A stretch of DNA of 37,479 bases. Source: an uncultured Bacillota bacterium (lineage in GTDB: Bacteria; Bacillota; Sulfobacillia; JAMDAP01). The notes beneath the pieces are model-generated. The model searched no databases, had not been told where the DNA came from, and saw only the letters and a list, made by a program, of their open reading frames with translations. Positions 28,801 through 36,974 of this stretch are shown here, piece after piece; positions within the stretch are counted from its first letter, which is position 1; each line of letters starts with the position of its first letter. The stretch covers positions 1-37,479 of the forward strand of contig CALMNP010000213.1 of the NCBI GenBank assembly GCA_937868875.1. The letters run 5' to 3'. The position numbers were made by a program, and so were the translations under genes.

Positions 28801-29553
28801 GGCGGCCCGGTCCCAGCGCGTCTGCAGCTCGACCGCCTGCTCGGCGGCTCTGGCATTGGTCTTGCCCTTGCCGTCGCCGGCCCGGGCCTTGAGCCCTGCC
28901 AGCAGGCCGGCCACGCCCTCGGTGATGGCGCGGGCCAGGTCCGGCAGAAAGCGGCGGCTCTCCTGCAAGGAACGGGCCGTGGCGGCGGCCGCCTCGTCGG
29001 GCTCCAGCCCGTGCTCCCGCAGCCGGCCATAGACGCCGGACAGCTCGCGCAGGAGCGTGCCCCGGGCGTACAGGGACAGGAGTTGCCCCACCCCTTCGTC
29101 GCCCTGTTCCGCCAGGCTCAGCAGGCTCTGGTCCAGGGCCTCGTGCAGCCAGAGCGCCGCCTCCATCTCCTCCAGGACGCTGAACTGCGGGTCGACCTCG
29201 GCCTCCACCGGGTACTCCCGCAGCAGCTGCGTGCAGAAGCTGTGGATGGTGGTGATGCGTGCCTGCTCCAGATCGCGCTTGCGCCGCTCCCAGAGGACGG
29301 CCTGTTCGCCGGAGGCTGCAGCCGCCGCCTGCTCCAGGGCCTGCCGCAGGCGCTCCTTCATCTCCAGGGCCGCCTTGTTGGTAAAGGTCAGGGCCACCAC
29401 CTGGTCCAGCTCCGCCAGGCCCTGTTCCAGCAGCCCCAAGACCCGGGTGATGAGCACCCGGGTCTTGCCCGCGCCGGCGCCGGCCGTCACCACCAGATGG
29501 CGGTCGAACGTGGTGGCCGCCCGCTCCTGGGAGGCCGTCAGCTCAGTCGGCAC
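25891..29553 (-). CDS. addA: AddA-type helicase-nuclease
   Basis: A 1220-residue UvrD-family helicase with C-terminal RecB-like nuclease, processing double-strand breaks for recombination. Walker A AGAGAGKT (24-31), the Q-motif upstream, TFTNKAALEMKERL, VDEYQDTN, the GDPKQSIYRFRGA motif, VMSVHQSKGLEFPVV and VATTRARDRL are present; the nuclease DxK is Asp1107-Phe-Lys1109. Cys971, Cys1198, Cys1201 and Cys1207 (C...CxxCx5C) form a probable 4Fe-4S staple around the nuclease domain. The GTG at 29553 is preferred over the one at 29562, which abuts the GGGAGG site. It overlaps addB by 11 bp. Confidence 0.93.
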   Translation of the reverse strand: MPTELTASQERAATTFDRHLVVTAGAGAGKTRVLITRVLGLLEQGLAELDQVVALTFTNKAALEMKERLRQALEQAAAAASGEQAVLWERRKRDLEQARITTIHSFCTQLLREYPVEAEVDPQFSVLEEMEAALWLHEALDQSLLSLAEQGDEGVGQLLSLYARGTLLRELSGVYGRLREHGLEPDEAAAATARSLQESRRFLPDLARAITEGVAGLLAGLKARAGDGKGKTNARAAEQAVELQTRWDRAALALERLLVAAAEDRDPGPEDLALLEWLEPLGKVVSRNTRSLLAEIEALAEPLETFQDVVWGLSVAPASLAAGRLLQSAHGLYRERKLRAGALDFSDLQILARDLLRRGEVASDLRQRLPFLMVDEYQDTNPLQSEIIGLWRPVNLFLVGDPKQSIYRFRGAEVELFRRARREIPEAGGEEVLLAENFRSRQGLIHFSNYLFRALMREDYDEAVPGRQDEAEGGGQGQAQPVEVLLPRALKDGEAGRDSGSSRQDDVALEAEAVAAYVHRLVDEGSFRVEDHPVRYGDIAVLMRATTDMGRYEQALRERGIPYYVVSGRGFYGKQEVRDCLNLLRGLENPADEISLVGALRSPFFGLSDETLFLLRRQEGPASWLDRLAAPPTGLEPVQAGLVQRASRLLSRFRLLQSRLPLPDLLETILEETGYSLVALGGHDGEQVIANLRKLVALARRLGQGTAGLREFIALVGEFEDREAREGEAAIQSGQGDTVKLMSVHQSKGLEFPVVVVADLARTQQALRGMLYRPELGLGLSAVGPDGERRTTWLRRRLEEEERRLERQESMRVLYVATTRARDRLVLAGTRSRINTARDYLEMASWLEWLCRALGITDTDELQAARAEGVPAYRPFAAPPDITPGLARVRLWLPDDIAGLLAAETQGGTKTPAGAAPIPEPPPDLLEAAGFLPDRGRHTGAAPQPGAGVGGVGPESPVSWSVTDLMTYQGCPRRFALERRFGLPTDRPAGRGQGRATEARGLDAITRGNLVHRVAERLRHPDQLDDLLAQVLREAGLTEEARARAAEKEVRPLLERYLRSEVFAVIASGLSRAEHAFQYRLPGTLLSVGGVMDNLVTAADGRHLVIDFKTNAIGLDEVEETAGKYRIQMETYALVAHRLLRLPVEACWLYFLQPDVCLRIPVAGDDLDGIEIRLKDLVATMTEGRSLTDYPPQVGNHCLTCPQRDFCRASGALAGHGEVS

Positions 29554-32500
29554 GGGGCTCACCTCCCTCTTGTGAGGATGGGACGGCGACTCCGCCGTCA
29601 GACGGGCGGACTGCCTGGCCGGCCGCCGAAGCCGCCTTGCCTTGCAGGCGCCTCCGGTCGACGCGGCAGATGCGCTGGTAGGGGCAGTGATCGGGGCACT
29701 CGCCGTTGGGATTCACCCGGAAGTCGCCGGAGCGAATAGCGGCCACATAGGCGCGGGCCATGGACAGGCTGGCCTGCAGCCTTGCCTCCCAGTCGGCCTC
29801 GGAGAGCACCCCGGCGCCGCGGGAGACACCGGTCCGCTCCGATTCCTCCTTCTTCCACAGGCCCTGGGTCCTGGTCCGCAGTTTGATGGATTCATAACCG
29901 CCGCCCAGGGGCCGGTGGCCCTCGCCCAGCAGGTTTCGTGCCGCCTCCAGGTACAGGGGCACCTGCAGGTCGCGCCCGACCTCCATGTCGGCACTGCGTG
30001 GGGTAGCGCCGGTCTTGTAGTCCAAAACCACGAACCCGCCGTCTTCCGCCAGGTCCAGCCGGTCCATCTTCCCCTTCAGGAGGAAGCCTTCTCCCGGATC
30101 GCCGATCCAGACCGGCTCGGGCCGGCTGTCCGGATCCAGCCCCGGCACGCCAAAGCCCATCTCCAGCCAGGCGGGGGACAGGCCGCTTCCGGCCGTTCGC
30201 TCCAGCTCCCAGTCCAGCAGAGCAAGCACGCGCCCCACAATCTCGGCGCGCTTCACCCGCCACAGACCGGGGTGAGACCGGAGTCCCTGGGCTTCGTAGG
30301 CCGTCAGTTGGGCCTCCGCCACCTGGCGCAGTTCGGCCAGGTAGGCATCGCGGCGGGCCGGGCTGACGGTCTCGCCCCGGTGCAGGCTCCAGAAGGCGTA
30401 AAGGATCTGATGGTAGAGGTTGCCCACCTCCAGCGGGTCTGCCTCGGCCTCTGCCTCCTCCAGGGGACTGAGGCGAAGCAGGCGCTCGGCGAAGAAACTG
30501 AAGGGACAGACGCCGAACCGGCTGAGCTGGCTGGCGCTGAAGGCGTAATCCGGGGTGTATCGTGCCGCCAGGGAAGCGAGGATCTCCGGATGAGTCAGGC
30601 GGCCATCGTAGGCCCCCCAGTCCCGCCCTTCCCGTTCCACCTGCGCCTCCAGGCGCGGCCAGAGCGAGTCGTCCAGGAGGCCGCCCTTGGCCAGCCCGGC
30701 GAGCAGCGGGGAGATCCCCGCGCCAGCGGCGCCAACGGCGCCGCCGGCCTTCCCGGCCTGGGCGGACCGGAACAGGGCCATTTCCGCCAGTTCTCCGGCG
30801 CTTGCAGCATCCTCCCAGCCGTCCGGCCACAGTTGGCCGGCCCGCGGTCCGAAGCGGCGTACCGCCTCGGGCGGGAACAGGGATACGGCCTCTTGCACCA
30901 GGAAGGAGGGCTGCTGTGCATTGCCGTCATCGCCCTGGGACGGGTAAGACAACACCAGGCGTTCCGCGGCGCAGGTCACCGCCTGGTAGAAGGCCAGGCG
31001 TTCCGCGGCCGCCAGGTCGCGGCGCGTGTCCAGGTAGACCCCGTGGGAGCGGAGGACCTCCCGCTCCCGGTCCGGCAGCAGCCAGTCGGGGCGGAAGACC
31101 TTGGGGAACACCCCGTCCAGCAGCCCGGCCACGATCACCAGCCGGAAACGCAGACGCCGTGCGGCCGCAGCCGGCAGAATGCGGACGGCGGCCTGCCCCC
31201 GCGGGGCGATGTCAGGGAGAGCCAGGTCCTGCATCCCCAGGGCTTCTTCCAGGGCCGAGCGCCAGTGGGCCGGAGCGATTTTACCCGCCCCCTCCGCCTC
31301 CAGAGCAGCGGCGACTGCGGCCACCGTCTCCTCCAGGCGCTGCAGGGCCTGCATGTCCCGGGCAACCAGCCGCGCCGCTTCATCCTGGCCCAGAGTCTCA
31401 TGCTGCAGGGGTGCCAGGGCGGCCTCCCGCAGACCGAAGGCTTCCAGCAGTCGCCGCGTCCCCTGGGCGGCATCAGTTGGGGTCAGAGCGTCAGGCCACC
31501 GGCCCAGCCGGCCCTGCAGGGCGCGGGCCGCAGCGCGGGCCGCCTCGAAGCGCTGTATGTCGCGGGCCAGTCGCCAGGCCCTCAGTTCCTGGTCGGACTC
31601 CCCGCCGGGGCGGGCCTCAGCCAGGGCCCCCTGATCCCGACGCAGTCCGGCCAGGACCGCCTCCAGCCGATCTTGCCACTGGCGCGTGGAGAGCGTGGCT
31701 CCCAGCTCTAGAACGACACCCTCGAACAGTTCCTTGCGGGGAAGCTGCACATAGCCGGACTTGGCCGCGCCCAGCAGGTTCGCCACCTGGCCGGGGTCGG
31801 TGGCGGCCGCCAGGAGGCGCAGGGCGGCCTGCACCACCGGCACGCCGGTGAGGGGCAAGGTCCTGGTCCGGTCGCAGGAAACGCCTGCCCGGCGCAACTC
31901 CTGCGCCAGCAGGTCGGCCTGGGGACCCAGTTCGCGATAGATGACGCCCACGTCCCCGGGCGACAGGCCCGGGTCCTGCCGCAGGGCCGACTTGATCAGC
32001 CGGGCCACCTCCCGCGCCTCGGAGGCATCCCCCTGGGCGGACAGCACCTCCACGGCCGGGGCCGCACCGGCCGCCGCCTCCCGTTCCCGCCCGGCTCCGG
32101 CGCGGCGGAACAACTCCTCCGCCAGGCGCCTCAGGGCGGGAGTCCGGGTCTCCTCTCCCTCTGCCGGCCGGGGCGTCAGGACGCCGCCGGCGATGGCCTC
32201 CAACTGCTGAACGGTGCGCTCCGTGGAGCCGTAGAGCTCCGGCCTGTCCGGGTCGAACTCGAGATAGACCGTAACCTGCGGCGTCAGGGCTGCGGCGGCC
32301 TGCAGCCAGGCCAGTTGCACCGGGGTGAAATCCTGATAGCCGTCCACCAGAACCCGGTTGACGGGCGGCCGGCCCCGTTCCGGATCGCCGCGGAAGAAGG
32401 CTCCCCGGGTGCGAACGAGCGCGTCCAGGGTCCAGAGGCCCAGGTCGTCCGGGTCGGCCGCCGCCATGCGCTCCAGGGCCCCCTGGTAGGCCTCGTAGAT

Positions 32501-32971
32501 AGCGGCGATGTCCAACTGGCGCGGCACACCCCGGGCTTCAGCCGCCCGTCGCCACTGCGCCGGGCGGACGCCGGCGCGCTTCAGCTCCGCCAGCAGCCCG
32601 GCAACAGAACGGGCCAAGCCTGGCCTGCCGGCGATGGGGCCCAGGGATGCCAGGCGGCCTTCAGCAGCCAGGCGCGCGATGGTCCCGGACAGCACCAGGT
32701 CACGTGCCGCCGGGTCCAGGACCGGCGGCTCCGACAGGGCGTCGCGCAGAATCAGGCTGACCAGCCCCTGAAACAGAACCAGTCGAAGGCGCCCCAGTCC
32801 GGGCACCCCTGGGCGCACGAGCAGGCTCCGCCGCGTCTCTTCCAGCAGGGGCCGCGTGGCGCACACGTAAAGTAACGAGCCCTCCTCGCCGGTGAGGATG
32901 GCCCGCTCCAGCTCGCCCAGGACCTCTTCGCGCGCGCCGCTCAGGGCGCTCAGGGTGACCAGCTCCAGCAC
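29543..32971 (-). CDS. addB: AddB-type nuclease subunit with degenerate P-loop
   Basis: A 1142-residue partner of AddA. The N-terminal helicase-like region begins LVTLSALSGAREEVLGELE, where Bacillus AddB has a GxxGxGKS P-loop; no Walker A remains, as in RexB of lactic acid bacteria. The C-terminal RecB-like nuclease has Asp984-Tyr-Lys986 (VVLDYKTG). Cys822, Cys1092, Cys1096 and Cys1102 probably bind a 4Fe-4S cluster, with C-x3-C-x5-C rather than the usual C-x2-C-x5-C. The GTG at 32971 is preferred (GGGAGGG seven bases upstream) over the ATG at 33022, which has only a weak site. A terminator-like hairpin covers that ribosome binding site. Confidence 0.9.
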   Translation of the reverse strand: MLELVTLSALSGAREEVLGELERAILTGEEGSLLYVCATRPLLEETRRSLLVRPGVPGLGRLRLVLFQGLVSLILRDALSEPPVLDPAARDLVLSGTIARLAAEGRLASLGPIAGRPGLARSVAGLLAELKRAGVRPAQWRRAAEARGVPRQLDIAAIYEAYQGALERMAAADPDDLGLWTLDALVRTRGAFFRGDPERGRPPVNRVLVDGYQDFTPVQLAWLQAAAALTPQVTVYLEFDPDRPELYGSTERTVQQLEAIAGGVLTPRPAEGEETRTPALRRLAEELFRRAGAGREREAAAGAAPAVEVLSAQGDASEAREVARLIKSALRQDPGLSPGDVGVIYRELGPQADLLAQELRRAGVSCDRTRTLPLTGVPVVQAALRLLAAATDPGQVANLLGAAKSGYVQLPRKELFEGVVLELGATLSTRQWQDRLEAVLAGLRRDQGALAEARPGGESDQELRAWRLARDIQRFEAARAAARALQGRLGRWPDALTPTDAAQGTRRLLEAFGLREAALAPLQHETLGQDEAARLVARDMQALQRLEETVAAVAAALEAEGAGKIAPAHWRSALEEALGMQDLALPDIAPRGQAAVRILPAAAARRLRFRLVIVAGLLDGVFPKVFRPDWLLPDREREVLRSHGVYLDTRRDLAAAERLAFYQAVTCAAERLVLSYPSQGDDGNAQQPSFLVQEAVSLFPPEAVRRFGPRAGQLWPDGWEDAASAGELAEMALFRSAQAGKAGGAVGAAGAGISPLLAGLAKGGLLDDSLWPRLEAQVEREGRDWGAYDGRLTHPEILASLAARYTPDYAFSASQLSRFGVCPFSFFAERLLRLSPLEEAEAEADPLEVGNLYHQILYAFWSLHRGETVSPARRDAYLAELRQVAEAQLTAYEAQGLRSHPGLWRVKRAEIVGRVLALLDWELERTAGSGLSPAWLEMGFGVPGLDPDSRPEPVWIGDPGEGFLLKGKMDRLDLAEDGGFVVLDYKTGATPRSADMEVGRDLQVPLYLEAARNLLGEGHRPLGGGYESIKLRTRTQGLWKKEESERTGVSRGAGVLSEADWEARLQASLSMARAYVAAIRSGDFRVNPNGECPDHCPYQRICRVDRRRLQGKAASAAGQAVRPSDGGVAVPSSQEGGEPRAD

Positions 32972-32972
32972 G

Positions 32973-33004
32973 AAAAACCCTCCCGGAAACAATCCCAGGA
33001 GGGT
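32973..33004 (-). terminator. terminator-like hairpin covering the addB ribosome binding site
   Basis: On the minus strand ACCCTCC pairs with GGAGGGT over 7 bp (32977-32983 with 32998-33004), with further inner pairing of GGGA with TTCC, followed by TTTTTC. It lies 35 nt after the PilZ gene stop. The 3' arm contains the GGGAGGG addB ribosome binding site, so it could both end the upstream transcript and hide the site in any readthrough RNA. Confidence 0.6.
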
Positions 33005-33038
33005 ATTTCGACGGGGGAACATCCGTTTCCTACCGGTT

Positions 33039-33860
33039 CTACCGTTCGCTGCCTTCCTTTTGGCGCATGGTGTCCAGCACCTCCAGCAGCCGATTCAGGT
33101 CCTGCTGCTGCTGGTCCGGGATGTCGCCCCAGATGGCGCCCACCTCAAGCAGACCGCGCAGATTCTGGTCGATGCGGCGCACCTCCACGGGCAGGGGGCC
33201 GAGCCCATGAAGGCCAAGGCCGGCCTCCTTCAGGCCGTGGGCGTGGCCGCGAATGAAGACGGTAAAGCGGTCACCGGGTTGTGGCGGAACGCCGGCGATG
33301 AGGCCCAAGCCGCCCTGGCTGAGATTGATCACGCGGGCCCGCCGCGGGGCAGGCCAATCCTGGTGGTGCAGTTCGGCGTCCAGGTGGCAGGGCACCCGAA
33401 CGAAGGAGCGGCGCTGCAGGCGGAAGATCTCGGGCGGGACGCCCAGGCGGAGGAAGTACTCGCCCTCGTCTCCTCCTATCTGACGCAGGCGGCAGAGGGC
33501 CTCGTACACGCCGCCATCGGTGGGAATGCGCAGCAATACGGACATCGCGGCCCCGCGGCCGGCCATCTGGGGCGCGGCCAGAACCGGGAAGGTCACGGTC
33601 ACCTCTTCTGCGGTCACGCTCAGCAGGGTGCCCCGAATGTCCCGGTCCGCGGCGTAAAGCCCAACAGCGGCCTCTTCGCCGGGGTCTGGGTCGTCATCCG
33701 GCCCGAGGGGGCGGAACCAGACCCGACGGCCGATCATGGGGCGAAGGATGACGGCGGGGTCTTCCGGCGTTTCCGACCCTACCAGTACCGCTCCCGGCGA
33801 ACCGCTGGTCCGGATCGGCCGGGAAGCCGGCGCCGCCGAACGGAAAAGTCGCTGCCACAC
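33039..33860 (-). CDS. PilZ/YcgR-like cyclic-di-GMP-binding protein
   Basis: A 273-residue protein. The C-terminal half is a PilZ domain with both c-di-GMP contact motifs: Arg151-x3-Arg155 (RSFVRVP) and Asn179-x-Ser-x2-Gly184 (NLSQGG). The N-terminal half resembles the YcgR-N flagellar-brake domain in position and predicted beta content, with less certainty. The start is GTG at 33860, with GGGAGGTG eight bases upstream. No flagellar or diguanylate cyclase genes are in the window, so the target process is unknown. Confidence 0.85.
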   Translation of the reverse strand: MWQRLFRSAAPASRPIRTSGSPGAVLVGSETPEDPAVILRPMIGRRVWFRPLGPDDDPDPGEEAAVGLYAADRDIRGTLLSVTAEEVTVTFPVLAAPQMAGRGAAMSVLLRIPTDGGVYEALCRLRQIGGDEGEYFLRLGVPPEIFRLQRRSFVRVPCHLDAELHHQDWPAPRRARVINLSQGGLGLIAGVPPQPGDRFTVFIRGHAHGLKEAGLGLHGLGPLPVEVRRIDQNLRGLLEVGAIWGDIPDQQQQDLNRLLEVLDTMRQKEGSER

Positions 33861-33946
33861 CCGGCCTGCACCTCCCGCAAGGCTGTCGTCTACTCTGACT
33901 GGATTTCGACATCAGCCGCAATTTTCCTACCGATTGACCGGAAAGG

Positions 33947-34825
33947 TTAACCAGGCAGGCTCCTCCTCTCCGCCAGAACAAGGCGGGTGTTGTTGCCATG
34001 GGCCTTCCGCAGGTGGTCCGGCACCGGGCCGCCCCGGTAGGGAACGCCCTCCAGACGCGCCAGGGCTTCAGCCTCATCCAGGCCCTCACGGACCGAATCC
34101 CCCGCCGCCTGCCAGAGGGCCTCCAGGTAGGCCTCGTCACGCTCCACTCGCCCCAGGATGTCCGCCTGGCTCGAGGCCGCCGGGCCGTGCCCGGGGACCA
34201 GAACCCTTAGCCCCAGGTCGTGGACGGCCTTTCGAAAGGTGCCCAGGGTCACGCGGTACCGGACGAGGCTGTCCTCCACGAAGGGAAACTCCAGGTCGGA
34301 CAGGTAATCCCCCGCGAACAGCAGGCCCAGGGCCGGCACCGCTGCCGCCAGACCGTCCGTGGTGTGCCCGGGGGCGGGCCAGAAAAGCACCTCCAGAGCG
34401 CCCAGGGTCTGGCGCGCGTAGCCACCCGGCTCCGGACCCGCCGCCTCCCAGGTCAGCCGGGGGAAGGTAAAGGGCTGCGGGCGCTCCACATAATAGCGAA
34501 GGTCGAATTCCCGGACCTGGTCTTCCACCGGCCCGGGGTCGCGGCGGGCCAGGTCGGGGCTGCCCCAACGGGGAGCGCCTGGAAAGGCCTGGTGACCGGC
34601 CACGTGGTCGAAGTCCCCGTGGGTGAAGTACAGCGTGGGGCGAAGGCCCCGTCCCTGAACGAAGTCGCGTAGGGTCGCGATTTCATCGGGGAAGAAGCCC
34701 GGGTCGACCACCAGGGCCTCTCCGTGGCTGCACAGCACCGCGCTGTTCATCTGCCAGACGGAACTGGGGAAGAGAAAGAGGCCTGGCGCCAGCTCCGCTG
34801 GGCCCGGGCCTTGTATGTGGCGCAT
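33947..34825 (-). CDS. metallo-beta-lactamase-fold hydrolase
   Basis: A 292-residue MBL-fold protein. Metal-site motifs are THGDFDHVAGH (His69, Asp71, Asp73, His74), PGHTTDG, AGDYLSD and VPGHG. The first motif is HxDxDH instead of the usual HxHxDH, so one site-1 histidine is replaced by Asp. The C-terminal region has a helical lid. The substrate is unknown; glyoxalase-II-like or other thioester/phosphodiester activities cannot be told apart. The ATG at 34825 follows GGGAGGAG. It is 35 bp downstream of the M42 genes. Confidence 0.85.
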   Translation of the reverse strand: MRHIQGPGPAELAPGLFLFPSSVWQMNSAVLCSHGEALVVDPGFFPDEIATLRDFVQGRGLRPTLYFTHGDFDHVAGHQAFPGAPRWGSPDLARRDPGPVEDQVREFDLRYYVERPQPFTFPRLTWEAAGPEPGGYARQTLGALEVLFWPAPGHTTDGLAAAVPALGLLFAGDYLSDLEFPFVEDSLVRYRVTLGTFRKAVHDLGLRVLVPGHGPAASSQADILGRVERDEAYLEALWQAAGDSVREGLDEAEALARLEGVPYRGGPVPDHLRKAHGNNTRLVLAERRSLPG

Positions 34826-34860
34826 AGGGCTCCTCCCGTGGGCCGGCCCGGGGCCGGCCG

Positions 34861-35874
34861 TCAGAAGCTCAGATCGACGGGGTCCTTGAGGAACTGGGTC
34901 AGGACCGCGACCGCGCCCTCCAGATCCTCCACGTCCACCACCTCGGTCGGACCGAAGCGGTAGCGGGTGGGAATGGACAGGCCAGAGGCGGGGATGCCGC
35001 CGTGGCTCAGCTGAACCACGCCCAGCTCACTTCCGGCGGTCTCCAGAACCTCGTACTGGACGGACTTTCCCGCCTTCTCCGCTGCGGCGGCCAGGGCCCG
35101 GCGCAGGGCCGGATAGGCCATGCCCGACTGGTCCTGCACCTTGATGGCAGGACCCTTGCCCAGGGAGACCTCCATTCGCCTGGCCTCGGGCGTATCGCCG
35201 GTCGCGGTGGCATCCAGAACCAGGGCCAGGTCAGGGTCGACGCCGAAGGCGGCCGGTCTGGCTCCGCGGCTGCCCACCTCCTTCTGGACGGTGAACGCCA
35301 CCAGCACCTCGTGCGGGGTGGCGCGCAGGCCCCGGAGGGTCTGCAGCAGCACGGCCGCGGCGCCGCGCGAGCCCACGGCCCGCCCGGTCACGCGGTGCCC
35401 AAGGACGGCCGGCGCGCGGTCGAAGGCGGCCACGTCGCCGGGGCGCACCGTCTTGCGCGCCTCCTCCTCGGAGGCCGCGCCGATGTCGATGAACAGCTTG
35501 TCTATCTTGAGGTCACCGGGCTTCTCCACTGGCTCAGCATCGATGACGCCCAAGGCCCCGCCCGTGAAGCGTATGCGCTGCCCCAGGCAGACATGGGGGT
35601 CCAGGCGCCCCATGGGGCTGAAGCGGAGGAAGCCGTTCTTCTCGACGTTGGTCACAACCAGGCCGACCTCGTCCAGGTGGGCCATCAGCAGCACCTTGTG
35701 GCCCCCCTTGGAGGCACGGCCCCTGGGGCCTGTGCGGGCAAGCAGGTTGCCCATGGCGTCGACGCGGACGTCCTCAGCCAGCCCGGCGAGTTCCTTCTTC
35801 ACCAGTTCGCGGACCGCATCCTCGCTGCCCGAGGGTCCGGTGGCTTCGGCGAGCTTCAGCAGCATGTCCTTCAT
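34861..35874 (-). CDS. degenerate M42-family peptidase homologue
   Basis: A 337-residue paralogue of the two preceding M42 aminopeptidases. It keeps AHLDEVG (His66, Asp68), Glu199, Asp221 and the fold, but lacks residues needed for catalysis in this family. The DDRAG segment that bridges the metals reads GSRGA (168-172). The catalytic Glu of QEEVG is Lys198 (QKEVG). The final metal-ligand His of PTRYIH is replaced (PTRYRF). It is probably catalytically inactive or changed in function. The frame is intact, with an ATG overlapping the upstream stop (ATGA), so it is not a decaying pseudogene. A structural or regulatory role in a mixed M42 oligomer is inference. Confidence 0.88.
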   Translation of the reverse strand: MKDMLLKLAEATGPSGSEDAVRELVKKELAGLAEDVRVDAMGNLLARTGPRGRASKGGHKVLLMAHLDEVGLVVTNVEKNGFLRFSPMGRLDPHVCLGQRIRFTGGALGVIDAEPVEKPGDLKIDKLFIDIGAASEEEARKTVRPGDVAAFDRAPAVLGHRVTGRAVGSRGAAAVLLQTLRGLRATPHEVLVAFTVQKEVGSRGARPAAFGVDPDLALVLDATATGDTPEARRMEVSLGKGPAIKVQDQSGMAYPALRRALAAAAEKAGKSVQYEVLETAGSELGVVQLSHGGIPASGLSIPTRYRFGPTEVVDVEDLEGAVAVLTQFLKDPVDLSF

Positions 35875-36974
35875 AGCGTCAGATCCCCCTTCGCCAGGTG
35901 GTCGAGAATGAGCGAGAGCAAAGCCTGAGCGTTGGCGTAATCGTCCAGGCTGATGAGCTGTGCGGGCGCGTGGATGTAGCGGGTCGGCAGGGAGATGGCC
36001 AGGGTGGGAATGCCGGCACGGCTCTTGTGGATGGAACCGGCGTCGTTGCCACCCAGGGTCACCCGTTTGAACTGAAAGGGAATCTTGTGCTTCTCAGCCA
36101 GATCCGCCACCTGGCGTACCAGCCTGATGGGCGCGATGGTGAAGGAGTCCACCAGGGTCAGGGCCGGACCCCGGCCGAACCAGGTGGACTGGCCGTGCAG
36201 CGGGTTGAAGGGCATGTCGTTGCAGGATGTGCCCTCCAGCACAATGGTCAGGTCCGGATCGACGGCATGAGCCGCCACCCGCGCCCCGCGCAGCCCAACC
36301 TCCTCCTGAACCGTAAACGCCCCCACCACCTCCAGGCCGTAGCGCCCCACCAGGGATTCGGCCAGGATGGCGCATCCTGCCCGGTCGTCGAAGGACTTGG
36401 CCTTGGCGGCATTCCGGCCGATCTCTTCGTAGCGGGTGGCGAAGATGGCACGGTCGCCTACCTTGACGTGGCGCTCCGCCTCATCGCGGGAGGTGGCGCC
36501 GATGTCGATGTACATCTCGTCGTAGGGGATGGGCTTCTCCCAATCCCCCCGCTCCTGCAGGTGGATGGGTTTGGCGCCGATCACGCCGGGCAGGCGCCTG
36601 TCGCCCACGAAGACGGCCTTGGAGACCAGGACCCGGTCGTCGATTCCGCCTACCTTTCCGAAGCGGAGCAGCCCGTCCTTGCCGATGCGCTGCACCATCA
36701 GGCCGCACTCGTCCATATGGGCCGCCAGCATGACCCGCAGGGGGCGTTCGCCCTCCGGGCCCTTCACGGTCCGGACCTTGCCGCGGCGGGGCGCCTGTTG
36801 CGTTGCGAAGAGGTTGCCGATGGTGTCGGACCGGATCTCGTCCGCCAGACCCTCGATGGTCTCCCTCACGACGCGGCGGATCTCCACCTCGTCGCCGGAC
36901 ACCCCGGCCGCTTCCGTGAATTTCTGCAGGACCGGTCTGGTCACGGCCGGTCTCGGTTCCGCCGGTTGCGTCAC
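35871..36974 (-). CDS. M42-family aminopeptidase
   Basis: A 367-residue co-catalytic metallopeptidase of the glutamyl aminopeptidase/TET type, with all key residues: AAHMDECG, SFDDRAGC (Asp196-Asp197), TVQEEVGLRGA (catalytic Glu224, ligand Glu225), VLEGTS and PTRYIH (His335). M42 enzymes form large tetrahedral dodecamers that trim peptides after the proteasome or other proteases. The frame is open to 37469, but that extension is the neighbouring gene read out of frame. The GTG at 36974 overlaps the upstream M42 stop (GTGA). Confidence 0.92.
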   Translation of the reverse strand: MTQPAEPRPAVTRPVLQKFTEAAGVSGDEVEIRRVVRETIEGLADEIRSDTIGNLFATQQAPRRGKVRTVKGPEGERPLRVMLAAHMDECGLMVQRIGKDGLLRFGKVGGIDDRVLVSKAVFVGDRRLPGVIGAKPIHLQERGDWEKPIPYDEMYIDIGATSRDEAERHVKVGDRAIFATRYEEIGRNAAKAKSFDDRAGCAILAESLVGRYGLEVVGAFTVQEEVGLRGARVAAHAVDPDLTIVLEGTSCNDMPFNPLHGQSTWFGRGPALTLVDSFTIAPIRLVRQVADLAEKHKIPFQFKRVTLGGNDAGSIHKSRAGIPTLAISLPTRYIHAPAQLISLDDYANAQALLSLILDHLAKGDLTL

